Shown here: positions 22,270-33,361 of the stretch, piece by piece
How the letters are laid out: the number at the start of each line of letters is the position of its first letter
How positions within the stretch are numbered: the first letter of the stretch is position 1
Assembly: GCA_003864495.1 (NCBI GenBank)
Contig: ML133495.1
Span: forward strand, 3,107,231 to 3,171,230
DNA: 64,000 nucleotides
Direction of reading: 5' to 3'
Source: Nemopilema nomurai
Taxonomy: Eukaryota; Cnidaria; Scyphozoa; Rhizostomeae; Rhizostomatidae
Notes under the pieces: generated by a model
What the model was told of the DNA's origin: nothing
What the model saw: only the letters and a program-made list of their open reading frames with translations
Database searches by the model: none
Program-made: the position numbers and the translations under genes

Positions 22270-23640
22270 GTTGGTAGTCAGCAGTCAATTTTGAGCAGAA
22301 GATTATTCTTAGATTCTTTCTTGCCCAACACTAGATGAAAGTAAATTTGCCTTAAAATCAAAGAAAAATGTTAAATCCCTTTTGATGTGTCGCTTCATCA
22401 TCAAGAACAAGAACAAACAAAACAACAAACTTAATATTAAAATGCAAGACCTTATGATACGAATATGATGCTAATACAAAGGCACTATTTCAATCCTGTG
22501 AAAATTGTTTTGCATTGGTAAAAAAATATGGATTAAAGAAAAATTTTATTCTTGATGAAGGTTGAGCCTGGCATCATTCTTAAATTGTTATTCTGTTTTA
22601 GCAATTTTGAACCTGAATGTAAACTTGTCTAGGTTGACAGTCGATAATAATATCTTTAGCCATATGCATAACTTTTTATAGATCGCCCCATTCCAATTAT
22701 TTATCATTCTTGCAAAGGTTTTTCTCAGATTCAAAAGCTGCAAGCAAACAAATCCAAATTTGTGTTCAAAAGGGATCTAATGCTATTTGACCAAAATTCG
22801 TCTGATTTGGTCAAAGATGAATGACGTCTTTTGATTTCCCTACAAAAGACTGCAAAAGTGTACTGACATTATTTTGCTTTCCCTCGAATAATGTTTGGCA
22901 CCAAAAAAATCTGCAAGGGGGATGGTCTGGGTTTTGACTGAAGTCTTCCGAACGAAATCGAAGTCAAAAGGGTAAGGGCGCAAATTGTCAAAAAATCTGT
23001 CACGTTTCGAGGTTTTCTGAAAAATAATGCAATTTCACTGCCAGTTCTTCCTTTTTTGAAGCAATTTGAAAAGCGACAATAAAAATCAATTTTTTAAACA
23101 ATTGACGGAAAAAATCTGAAATTGTTTTAGAGTTTTGTTGATTTTAGTCTGCTTTCTTTTTTGTTGATTTTAGCAAAATTGCATTCTTTTAAGATCAACT
23201 TTTTGTGCAAAAAGCTAGGCTCTCTTAAAAAAACGCTTTTCTTCTAAAGTTCAGCCCCCTAAAAGTGTAAAGGATTTGCGTCCCTGCAGGAGGGGCTCCG
23301 GCCCCAAGTCCCACGTATTCTGTGCTAAGGGTTCGAATGCTTGCATTGAGCTTCAATAGCGAAATCCCCAATGAAGGTTTTAGGTAAATTTTGAAGGCAA
23401 AATTGTCTAGGCAAAACTGAGTTACTCTGATTGTCTGATGAAATATATGATTTTCGGGCTGGACATAGCTATAATTTTTGCTCTGATTTGCTTCTTTTTC
23501 AAATTTTTTTCAGATAGATTAGATATCAGGTGAGATCTCTGATTTCCGCAAATTCGTTTTCCTCTTATATCTTTAATGAACCGATTTATGTTACTTTTTT
23601 AATTTAAAATAAGATGTAGTAAACTTTAACCATATAAGCT
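22270..23640. other. Spacer with probable transposon debris
   Basis: No coding frame was seen. The short GC-rich patch at 23282-23320 (GAGGGGCTCCGGCCCC) is typical of the inner flank of hAT-like ends and may be the decayed right side of the element starting at 22081. Confidence 0.35.
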
Positions 23641-23685
23641 GAGGGTGGATTGAAGATGCGGCATTTCGAAAGTCCAGGACAATTC

Positions 23686-23695
23686 TGCGCATGCG
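23686..23695. promoter_or_regulatory. NRF1-like palindrome
   Basis: TGCGCATGCG matches the NRF1 core (GCGCATGCGC) and lies about 120 bases upstream of the CFAP141 start, where promoters of housekeeping and ciliary genes often carry it. Confidence 0.5.
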
Positions 23696-23704
23696 TTTAC
23701 ATGT

Positions 23705-23718
23705 GATGTCATAGAAAC
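23705..23718 (+). promoter_or_regulatory. RFX X-box-like site upstream of CFAP141
   Basis: GATGTC-AT-AGAAAC fits the RFX X-box consensus RYYNYY-N-RRNRAC at all but one position and lies 97 bases before the ATG. RFX factors drive ciliary genes in animals, so the site suits its neighbour. The match is short and could be chance. Confidence 0.4.
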
Positions 23719-23814
23719 GAGGCCATCCGCTTCTAAGCAACTGGCTCCATATTTAACAACTTTGGGCCAACCTTACGATCGAAATCTAACAACTTGCCAA
23801 TTATCAGTGATAAG

Positions 23815-26508
23815 ATGTCTTTACTTGCAACAGCATACCGTTTTGAACGGGAAAGTTGTAATGCAAAGGCACTACAGAGAGCAATGGGTAGGCAGGCGGC
23901 TAGAATTAAGGTTTGTCTCTCACATCCTTTCTTTTATAAACCCGAAATAGATAGATTTTTCAAAAACAAGAACTGCAACAGCACTATAATAATGCATTGA
24001 CATTCTACCTTCTTTAGTAAAATGTTTGACACAAACAGTTGTTAACAATTTTATTCTACCTTTCTACTGTCTCTTTATTTTTTCTTTCCTCTCCTCCGAC
24101 CGCCATCTTTTAAGTTAACATTTAGGAATATTTTTGGTACCACATTGATCACGTCTATACATAAACCTGTCCATTGTTTTGTTGTTGTAGCTTAATTTTT
24201 GAAGTGTCCTCTGTTTATATTTAACAATAAGACCCTGGTTTGATCATACAATAGTTTTTGGATATCAATAAACTGCATATCAATTCACTTTTGTTTGCAC
24301 ATTTACCCTGATTAGAGGTGTTGCCATCTTAAATACCCCACTATTTGTGGAAATTAGCCAGAAATGAACTTATTTTTCTGTCTTCTGACCTTTTTAATCA
24401 ATTGATCACAATACTTTTTCTAGGAGGATGAAGAATTCTCTGATCGCTCATTTGAAGAACAAGCGTAAGTTGAAAGGAATTTTTAGTAGATTACTCTATT
24501 AGCATCATTGATGCACATCAATTAAACAAAGGAATAGGTTTCTGTCTGCTGTCTAGTTTTCTGTAGAAGTAGCTTATTCATTTACTCTGAGTATGTTGTA
24601 TTATTTCTTTCGAGTGTTATAATTGCCCATCATAATCATACCTGCTACATATGCCATCTTGAATTTAACTTTTGATGTATATTAGTTGTATATGTTTTTT
24701 AAGTTCTATTTTGATAATTCTTGATTCAAGGCATGCAGTAGGAGATTGCCTTTTATATCTCTTCAAACAAACATTCTTCTTGTAAATCATTTAACCACTT
24801 TTTTATCTTGTGAAGATGCCTTGATGGATTGAATTTTGATAGATTTGTCATTTAGTTTTGAACAACCTTTCCTCAGAAATTCAAGAGTCAATGAAATAGC
24901 AAAATGGTCAGAAAGCCTGGCAGAGGTATAAATAATCTTTTGTCATGTCATCATATGTTTATAATGGATAGATATCAGAATTTGCTTGTTAATTGGTGCT
25001 TTAAATGTAACAGTCAATTTTTATCTAACATACTATTTTTTCTAAGGTACAAAAGTTTACTTTCAAGATTTTAATAATTTTTTATAATAAATAGACATTT
25101 TTAGGGGATCTGCCTGGCATTGTAGCAGTTTTCTTTTCATGTACACAAAATGTGAATGATTTTTCACCAAAAATTAATTCTTTCTAAATATAAGCCTTTT
25201 GGCAAAATATATTCATTAAAATTCCATCATATAGTCATGTAGCAGTTAATACTCTTGGCTCTTCCACTTGGATTGGATTTTCAATAGTTTGGTATCTTAG
25301 TCTCTTGGTCCCCTTGGATCATTTGAGTACCCTACTAGAAGATTAAGCAGCATTCTTTTCTTCCTCTAAGATTAAGAGGAAACATTTACATTAAAAATGC
25401 TAGATATAATGAAAGCACATTCAATTTGATGCCTACTCAACTTCAAATTCTATGTGATTTGGAAGAAAATGTTCATCCCTAAATTCATCCTTTGTGTGAA
25501 ATTTGAGTGCTGCAAGAGAGCTGAAGTGTATAGTCTAATAGGGGTGCTGCAAAACTTCAATTGCTTGTTAATAGAAAGAATGATGGACATTGTACACAGA
25601 GTAATTTTATGTAGGGCACATATGTGTGTGTGTGTGTGTTTCAATGTAAGTTTTATCTATTACTGGGCTTTTAAATCAATATTTTCCTAACAGTGACATA
25701 CAGATCTAATCTGATCCTCATTCCTTTCTAGACAAGTTATCTGTCTCTTCTCCAGGTGCAATGAGGAGTTTAGTAATTATATCTCTTTCAATTGATGCCT
25801 TTTGCAGTCTTGATTTACTTACCAATTCATTGCAGGCAAGTGACAAAAGGAGAGTCAGAAGGGAAATAAAAGCTGTGAATGAAGAACTTAAGTGTTCAGG
25901 GAAAGCTCTTGTAAAAGTAAGTTTCTTATTGGCATTTGTGCAATTATTTTGGTGATCTAGAGTGATAATCAAATCTACCAAGGAGATGCGGTTGATAAAA
26001 GAGAAAAGATTTGCTAGTAAATAATTATAATTTGGTTGAGTTTAGTATCACTCAAATGCTTATGGTATTTTTATCAGAACACACTTTTTAAATTAAGGGT
26101 CTGTTTTTTTACTGCAATCCACCTGGAGATATCATTACCTTCCAACATCATCAATCATCAACAAGTTTCAATAAGATTTCAAACATTAATGCTTACAAGT
26201 AAAACTGGTTAAGGCTTATAGGTGAACAATATTTATAGCTGTGAAATACTGTACAAAATTCAAAGTGTTTGAAAGGGTATTTGTGAAATTATTATGAAAT
26301 TCTATGCTCTCTAATACAAAACACGAGAGACATAGAGAACAGGTTGCCAGTTCTGTTTTACTACACTAAGTGTCAACACATAGTGCAGCAAACATTCATT
26401 TTGCAGGTACGCAAAGCACAGCTGAAAAGTTTGCTTGAAGGAGAGAGAAAAAAGTATGAAGATGAGTTAAAGGCTCTGGGGAAAGCTTTCTATAATGAGA
26501 GATTGTAA
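23815..26508 (+). CDS. CFAP141: Cilia- and flagella-associated protein 141 (five exons, complete)
   Basis: Exons 23815-23910, 24424-24464, 24877-24925, 25836-25916 and 26407-26508 all have GT-AG borders and stay in frame, giving 122 residues. The C-terminal half is a charged helix that matches human C1orf189/CFAP141 along its length: NEELKCSGKALVKVRKAQL, then ERKKYEDELKALGKAFYNER just before the stop, against the family's conserved MGKAFYxER end. CFAP141 is a small microtubule inner protein of axonemal doublets. The human protein is about 101 residues, so this one is slightly longer at the N-terminus. The ATG at 23815 is the first in the exon frame. The upstream X-box-like and NRF1-like sites fit ciliary expression. 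Confidence 0.85.
23911..26406 (+). other. Introns of CFAP141
   Basis: Four introns (23911-24423, 24465-24876, 24926-25835, 25917-26406) are AT-rich with strong 3' pyrimidine tracts. One contains a short (TG)n run at 25624-25639. No nested gene was seen. Confidence 0.7.
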
Positions 26509-26729
26509 AATTGAGAATGTAGTTGTAAATATGCTTTTTATTTAAGATTATAGTTAAGTCAAGTGCAAATGTGATTTCTTTTCTTTTAAGTGCGTGTAGA
26601 TGCCAGCGATTTTAGTTCGATAGTAATACCCCTAGCAAACCCGATATTCAGATCAAATACTGATCTATGATGACAAAAGCTTAGATACTGTGATCGGTGC
26701 ATTTGTTAAAATGTCCAGATAAAGTCAAA
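26509..26729. other. 3' flank of CFAP141
   Basis: Probable 3' untranslated region and spacer up to the hAT-like end at 26730. No canonical AATAAA was seen. Confidence 0.4.
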
Positions 26730-27224
26730 CAGGCCCGTAGCCAGGGAGGCCAGGGGGACAAGCCCCCCTAGACTTGTAAAATTAGACTTCTAAAAGAACT
26801 AGCAAGAGGGGATGCGGAAGCAACACTGCAAACTTCTAAAGACATGTCTAGTTTATTGAAATACTTTCAAAAGCGTAAACTAAAACCATGATGATGAAAC
26901 TGAAATTTCTCAGTCACAAATTTCGAGAGCAACAAGTGCTGTTGATATTTTTTGAATGTTGCAAATGCAATTCCAACTAAAAATTCTGTCTTCTCCATAC
27001 CACCGCGTATTTCTTAACATTTTTTTCGATAAAAAGATTTCTCCGCGACTAGACGTTTATCCAGCAACACCTTTCGGAAAGAAAGTTAGATGCTTCAATC
27101 CTGACTGATACGGCAAGTACAAATGGCTGCAATATAGCATTGAGACGGATGCTGCATTTTATTTTGCCGGTCTCGTATTCCCCTTCTAAACACACTGAAC
27201 TCCTCTACAAGCCACCAGAAAGCA

Positions 27225-27497
27225 ATGAAAAATTGGTTGAACTATTTGGAGAGAAATAAGTCTGTGGCACAATCATTTGTAACGAAAACAGATGAGCAGA
27301 AAAATTGGTTGTTTACCGTATTCAAAGTGACCAGGCACTTGCGTGTAAATGGCCTTCAATTTCGTGGCAGTGATGAAGGTGACATTTCAGGTCATTTCAG
27401 GCTGGCTTGCTTTCTGAGAGCTTTTTTTCAACTAATCTTACCGTTTGAACCAGGTTTGGGAAGAATTAACCAGCTTCTCCCTGACAATGCAAGTTAA
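27225..27497 (+). pseudogene. hAT transposase fragment (N-terminal part)
   Basis: This open piece of the decayed transposase contains MKNWLNYLERNKSVAQSF and LRVNGLQFRGSDE, the linker after the TTF zinc finger and the conserved FRGHDE-like motif of ZMYM1-type hAT proteins. It ends at a stop where intact relatives continue. Confidence 0.7.
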
Positions 27498-27963
27498 CTT
27501 CTTCAACAATGCAAAAGGAACTTATTTCTGTTCTGACAGAACCAGTGAGTAGAGAGATTAAAGCAAGAGTGAGAGCACACCATTTTGGTGACAGGACGAC
27601 TGACAAAAATCGACAAAAACTGAAATACAAGGCCTCGTTTTATTTATGTCAACTGATGAGACGATGAAAGATCTAGAGGGGTAGAGGATAGATCTGCAAA
27701 AGGCACTCCTGCACTGTTAGCACTCTCGAGAAATTTCAAATTTCCTTGGGATGAATAGTGTCACAGTGGTATGATGGTGCCAATATAATGTCGAGGGTAC
27801 ACAGTGGGTTGCAGGAATGAGATTTCTGGAAGTACTGGGCGTTACGTGCACTGCTTTTACACAAGATTTTGCTGCTTGTTGTTGATGTGATGAAAAGCAT
27901 CGAAGAAATTAGTGACTATTTAAGCACAACCTCAATCCTCTACAGCTTTTCAAAAAGGCATCT

Positions 27964-28176
27964 ATGGTAGAATGCTATGGCGGGTGCCCACTACAGCGTT
28001 TGATTGAGACTCGTTTGTCTGGTCATTTTGACAGTGTTGTGCATATTAGCAACAGCTACAGCGATTTAATTAATGCCTTAGCTCTAGCAGTGAAAAGCGA
28101 GAACAAAGCCTTGGCTCTAGGGTTTTTTAGTCAAACATCCAACGATCCATTACTTTTTCTCAACTCCATGTTTTGA
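27964..28176 (+). pseudogene. hAT transposase fragment (C-terminal part)
   Basis: This open piece contains LQRLIETRLSGHFDSVVHIS and NSYSDLINALALA, corresponding to the LxETRW...R region of ZMYM1-type hAT transposases. The Trp of the ETRW motif is replaced by Leu. Confidence 0.7.
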
Positions 28177-28206
28177 AAATTCACAATAGCAAGAAATAGC
28201 GCACCA

Positions 28207-28250
28207 TTCATACTTAAGAACCTTTTCGTCCGACACTCCTCAGAGTATGC
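28207..28250 (-). ncRNA. Hammerhead-ribozyme-like motif, minus strand
   Basis: Read on the minus strand: GCATACT (stem I), CTGAGGA, GTGTCGGAC (stem II), GAAA, AGGTTCT (stem III, closing as AAG/CTT), TA, then AGTATGA pairing with stem I over six bases. This is the best-preserved stem I of the copies here. Confidence 0.6.
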
Positions 28251-28372
28251 AAACGTCGGAAAACAACTGGCTATTGCGACCGCAACTGGCTGTTTATTCT
28301 GTCAGCTTTTGATTATTTTCTGACGTTTGCATACTCTGAGGAGTGTCGTACGAAAAAGTACTTTAAGTTATC
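28208..28372. repeat. Inverted repeat with two head-to-head hammerhead-like motifs
   Basis: The left arm (28213-28263) and right arm (28316-28367) are about 50 bases each and nearly complementary. Both contain the CTGAGGA core and flanking GACGTTTGCATACT. The spacer and the DNA to 28436 match the terminal repeat after the Penelope-like remnant at 18913-19080. This looks like two fused Penelope terminal repeats in opposite orientation. Confidence 0.8.
28327..28372 (+). ncRNA. Hammerhead-ribozyme-like motif, plus strand
   Basis: Stem I GCATACT, core CTGAGGA (28336-28342), GTGTCGTAC, core GAAA (28352-28355), then AAGTACTTTA. The stem III segment AAAGTACTTT is a perfect 10-base palindrome. The return strand AGTTATC has lost part of its pairing with stem I, so this copy is probably decayed. 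Confidence 0.55.
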
Positions 28373-28489
28373 AAAAACTGATTCCGCTATATCTTGCTAT
28401 TGTGAAACTTTGTACCGCATAGCACTTGTTCACACGTTTTTAAAATTCTGAAGCCTTCTATCGGCTCCACCTAAAGTACTGCGACCACG

Positions 28490-28900
28490 ATGAAACCTCT
28501 TGTATCTCCCGGAATAACTGGAATTAATACACCCTCTCCAGCAAAAGCCAAATTTAATGAGTAGCCTTCTTTCCAACACCGATTCTCGCAATATGTACTC
28601 CCTTCCTCTTCGATTGATATAGTAATGGCGTCCTGGCGGCCTTCGACGAAAAACCAATATAAAACACATATCAAGAAATGGCCGTCATTCTGCTCAGCCC
28701 AAGGTTGCGACCCTGTCAACCCTTCAATTGCAACAACTCTTGATTTTGCAACTTTGACCGACTCAATGTTACTTTTGGCCAATTGCCTTTAGTAAAGCGT
28801 TTTATGAAAGGTATATTTCAACTTCCCCCATCTTTGCCAAAACACTGTTAAATTTTCGATTTCGATCGACGTTTCTCCTAGGATAGATAACACAGCACTT
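28490..28900 (+). pseudogene. Tyrosine-recombinase fragment of a retroelement (DIRS/Ngaro- or Crypton-like)
   Basis: A plus-strand frame reads DIVMASWRPSTKNQYKTHIK, then KWPSFCSAQGCDPVNPSIAT and TLDFATLTDSM, the core-binding domain pattern of tyrosine recombinases in cnidarian retroelements (SWRxSTxKQY...W...G.DP). After stops, VKRFMKGIFQLPPSLPKH follows, matching the family's linker. The catalytic R-HxxR-Y part is not seen. This is a decayed fragment inserted among other elements. Confidence 0.65.
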
Positions 28901-29149
28901 TGATAGCAATGGAGGCTTTGCCACCGATTATGTCCAGCTATTTCATCGACTTTGATTTAAAGCCGCTTTACGATTATAGCGCAACAATACCAGTTGTCGA
29001 TGATCAACTGCTTTCAGTCAATGCCCCCCTTATGATCTTAAGACCATGTGCAGGATCTTTAAGCGTGTACTGAAAGAGGTGGAATGGCAAGATACAAGGA
29101 TACATCACGACTTCACTGCTCCATTATTAGCAACACTTCACAATGTTGC

Positions 29150-29912
29150 TATCATCTGCAAGGTGCAAAGGCATCATATATGCAACGAAAGTGAATTCAA
29201 TAAAGCCAAGCCCATCTATAAAAAACACCCTAAAAACCAGTGGATATACTGACGCCCTGAAAGACAACAGCCGCACATCACCTACATGAAAGAGAAAAAA
29301 CAGACAGCACAACATTATTTTGTACAACCCACATTACAAACTAGCATCAGCAGAAGCTTTCTCAAGCACATACACTGACATTTCCCCAAGAATCACAAAT
29401 CCCATCAGATCGTCAACAAGAACAACATGAAAGAAAGCTACAGCTGTATAGAAAACATGCAACCATCATCAGCAAACACAACAAGAAAATCACCAACATC
29501 AATTCCACTACCACCAACTAGAAAACATGCCGAAGAAAAGGCCAATGCCCATTAAATAACAACTGCCTCTCTTCAAGCATCATCTACGGCGCACAATCAC
29601 AACAACGACTTACCCAACACCAACTCTCATTCCGCAACAGAAAATATGCCATCAGCACCGAACTATCAAAGTACATCAGGGAATCAAAGATGAAAAAGAG
29701 GATTATGATATACAATGGACCATCATCACCATTACATTACATTACAAATAGGTGCGACCTATGCTTAACTGAAAACTACACATCATCAGAGCAAACAACA
29801 ACACCCTTCTAAACCAACGATCCGAATTTATCTCCAAATGCCGACACGAAAACAAGTTTTATCTCACGAAAAATAGAACTATATCTAACTAATTAACCTC
29901 TGTCTAATAAAA
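29150..29912 (+). mobile_element. Second GIY-YIG retroelement relict (Penelope-like, cnidarian type)
   Basis: Frameshifted pieces in order match the C-terminal half of a reverse transcriptase/GIY-YIG protein common in cnidarians: CNESEFNKAKPIYKK (29180), SGYTDALKDN, KNRQHNIILYNPHYK (29295), KTCRRKGQCPLNNNCL (29523), SFRNRKYAISTELSKYI (29632), NRCDLCLTENY (29750) and CRHENKFYLTKN (29839). The piece that should carry the GIY and YIG strands between NNCL and SFRN is missing. Multiple stops make it inactive. Confidence 0.7.
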
Positions 29913-30929
29913 TTTCCTTTTTCATCTTTATCTCACCTTTTGCAAATTTTTACTGCGGTAGCAGAAATATTTTCGCTATAGTTTGTCTGATGAGTATCCA
30001 GAAAAGAGACCAATCAAATGTATTTATTTATCCAGGTAATTTGTAAAAAAATCACTAGAATGACACGTACTCAACTTTTTTACCTCCAGCCATGGATCAG
30101 CATATTCAAGTATTGAATTTAGTAATCAAATCTCAATACCAGTTAAATGGACTAATTAAAATCAATAGCACTAAGATAGAAAGGCTTGCACCGAATATTC
30201 AAAGTATTGAAATCCTGCTTGCTTCTATGGATGTTAAGCTTCTTTAAGCGATGGCACATTACACTACCTGTGTTCAATTCAAGCTTTTTACCCGCAGTAA
30301 ACTTACTATAGGTAGACATTGAGGACTTGGAACTCCCACCCTCATATAAAAAGCTACCCTTCCCTTTTACCCGTGTTTCTTTAATTTAATTGTAATCATT
30401 TATATGTAACGCGATTCAACTGAAACGTAAACTGAAATGTAGGCAAACACTCACTCTTTGTAAAAATGTAAATCTAGGCTAAAAAGGCCTCGAATTATGT
30501 CGATAACTTACTGTTGTTCGTTTTTATAAAGCTGCGACGGGGTCTTCATGGTAAGCTTGACAGATAAAAAACTTGGCAGTGTTATGCGTCCAATATTTCG
30601 AATACAGAACGCAATATTTATCATGACATTGTAGATTAGCAGCCTTTTCCTAACGTCCTAGTTGCATGTCGGTGTGGTTATCAAGTGCAGGAAAGCAGGG
30701 TCCCATGTATCACAAATAGAACTGCACGTGAGTATGGGAATTGGCTTTGGTGGTTGGAATTCCAATTGGTACTGCGATAAAGTATCCTGGGAGAGTGTAT
30801 TTGCGATGTTTATCCAATCAATGCACTGGAGTGCCTCCCTTGTGACATGATGCTTTTGGGGCGTTCTCTCGTTTATTGGTGGCTGGAGGCACCTCTGCCT
30901 TGTGTTGCTCATGATCATGTCGCTGCTCT
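29913..30929. other. Intergenic sequence, nothing recognised
   Basis: AT-rich DNA without a supported gene. The frames at 30658-30918 show no domain. Confidence 0.45.
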
Positions 30930-31079
30930 AGAAATAGTATTGCCGAAATGCCATCGACCTACACAGGAGAAATAGTATTGCCTAAATGCCATCGACCTAC
31001 AAAGGAGAAATAGTATTGCCCAAATGCCATCGACCTACACAGGAGAAATAGTATTGCCCAAATGCCATCGACCTACACA
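30930..31079. repeat. 38-bp minisatellite, four copies
   Basis: Units begin AGAAATAGTATTGCC at 30930, 30968, 31006 and 31044 and contain AAATGCCATCGACCTACA. Copies differ at one or two positions. Confidence 0.92.
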
Positions 31080-33361
31080 AACATGATGCCGGCGCCTGGG
31101 GAGGAGCACAACTTTGTTTCATGTAGGACCAACAGCTTTGCATTTGAGATGGGAAGCCCTCCTTCCCGGTTCCCTCATAAATGCGTCTTTTTGGCAGGTT
31201 ATTCTGCACTGCCCCATAGGAAATCAGTATTGGTGGAAAGAGAGATTCATAAAACTACATCTGGTATTACCCCAAGTTTGACGACTGGGATTTCAATCAA
31301 AGGGCCTTCTCTCATCATTCGAAAGAGGTCTGGAAAAGGGCAGACAGATTGCATGAAATAACATTGCTACCATAGGATACTTGCTTTGGCAACGACTGGA
31401 AAGCGATTAATAACAATCACATCTGATTTAAACATCCGCCAAATGCGCAAAGAAGTGGAGAGGTGGTCTAAGATACTGCTCATTGAACAGAAAGGTGGAA
31501 GCAGTAAGTTCCCTTTCTAGAATAGAAGTTCCTTCTTTTTTATTGAGCCTACATGTTATCGTCACACCATGCCACTCTTCTTATAGCAATTGTCAAATAG
31601 ATATGGATTTTTTGCTGTTACCTATCATTTTAAAAATTTTGCATCGTTGGGAATTTAGTTGCAGTCTGTGTGACTCTCATACAAAAGGTCAATTTTCTGT
31701 AGTTTGGTTGACACTACTTTTAGAATATGATCTCGCCCCTGGAAAATTTCTCACGGCTATTGTTCATTATGGTGTGAACTTCGCAAGTGACAAATTCTTA
31801 AACTTAAAAGTAGCGATTGCCTTGAAAAGCCGTTACTTCCATCTACAATCCTTTACTCTGCACAGACTAGCGTTGATAAAATGAGGTTCGAGGTCTTTTC
31901 CAGTGTCAGGAGTTCAAGAGATGAAAGCAAAAAACTCGGTGTTTGAGTGAATACATATGCGATTATGCGGCTGAAAATGTGTGTGTTTCGTTATACATTT
32001 ATACAAAAGTAAGCTTCACATGAGCTGTACGATTCTTACACGTATACACAGTACACAACTGCAACAACCATAATATCGATTATGAGATTTACTTACTATA
32101 ACAATGTCCACAAAATATTACGCTGTCAAACTGAGACTCGGCTTTACAGCTAATTATTCTAATTTGTTTGAATGGGGGAACAGTTTTTGTTACCCCATGC
32201 AACAACAGATAAATCTTCACTCCTCGCTTGAAAAGAAAGGGGGTAATAGATTCACCAAATCGTCGATACTTCAAACCGTACTATAGAAATTGGAGAGTGG
32301 GCGTTTTCTTCAGGTCACGAGGAACGATGTACCAGCCTCAGGCCTGAAGGGAAGAATCCAGCCCTGGGGAGTTCCAGGTTAAAAATCTGGCTATTTCGAA
32401 AGAAATGGCTACTATGTCTGTTTCGGAGGGAAAAACTAAGGTTATTGCATGCTTTCATAAATGGGGATTGTGAGAAATCTGTGTTACTGCCATCGAACAG
32501 TCAAGTATCTAGCTCCAAGTATCTAGCTCCAAGTATCTAGCTCCAAGCGATAGCAAGCTGAAATCCTGATTGCCAGTCGGTGGATTTAGTTTTGCAGCGA
32601 GCAGCGGGTTGTTCAAACGGGTACTAAGTTTGCCGGAAAGCACAAGTAGCCAAAATGATGCCAACAGAGTCAGGCGGTAAGCCCTGAAAACCGCACACGA
32701 AAAGTCTGTAGTCAGCAGCTAATGAGAAGCGTTTATAACAACATTTTGGGAATGAAAAGTGCAGTCGACATATTGACAATGAAGTGCAAAATTAGAAATT
32801 ATCCCAATTAGAAAAATGTTGGCGGAGCTCGCCTACTGACATATTTCTATCAAGTTATTTTCATTAGGTTTGCAACCACTGAATTAACAACTAAAGACCT
32901 CACTGGCCATAAAACGCAACTTTCGAGACAAAAATGCGAACCTAACTGGCAGATAGACCGTCTGTCAAAACACAAGGGCGTGAATGGGAAGCGAGTAAAG
33001 AGCTACAGAGAAGAATTTACGCCAGTGAAGAAGCTGTTCTAAGCAAAACCCAAATCTCAAACCCTATTAACATTAAACTAAATTCCAGCGTCCCCTCTTG
33101 AAACTCCTCAGATGCCCTACGCCGCGTTGTACATAAAAAATTTCTGAATTATCGAAACACAACGATAAAGTCAAATGAAATGTACAAAAAAACGAATGTA
33201 CTGTATAAACGAAACAATAACGGGTGATTGAAATTTAAAAATAAGCTAAAAAAATAGATATATTTTCTCTAAAACGCACATTCTCTTTTAGTCCAGACAT
33301 GATTAAGAAACGTTCAAAACCACAAGATTTTGTCACTTTCTACAAAAGTAGTCATATGAAA
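31080..33361. other. 3' flank of the RhoGAP gene, no gene recognised
   Basis: Frames at 31062-31361, 31483-31884 and 32089-32286 show no domain. The 3' untranslated region of the minus-strand RhoGAP gene should lie next to 33361, but no clear minus-strand AATAAA was found close by. A 14-bp repeat lies at 32503-32544. Confidence 0.4.
32503..32544. repeat. 14-bp tandem repeat, three copies
   Basis: AAGTATCTAGCTCC occurs three times without change. Confidence 0.92.

Larger units (their letters stand above)
26730..28195 (+). mobile_element. hAT transposon relict (ZMYM1-like transposase)
   Basis: The relict starts with CAGGCCCGTAGCCAGG, an end sequence of ZMYM1-type hAT elements. Broken frames then give family landmarks in order: GKYKWLQYSIETDAAFYF (TTF-type finger region, near 27110), QKAMKNWLNYLE (27225), VNGLQFRGSDEGD (27340), WYDGANIMSRVHSG (27765, normally CYDGASNMSG) and LIETRLSGHFDSVVHIS (27990). 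Several stops and frameshifts interrupt it, and the right end is missing. The ORFs at 27225-27497 and 27964-28176 are pieces of this transposase. Confidence 0.8.

Noticed and set aside
23325..23345. GGTTCGAAT resembling a tRNA B box
   Set aside because: No A box or cloverleaf-forming sequence lies upstream at the required distance.
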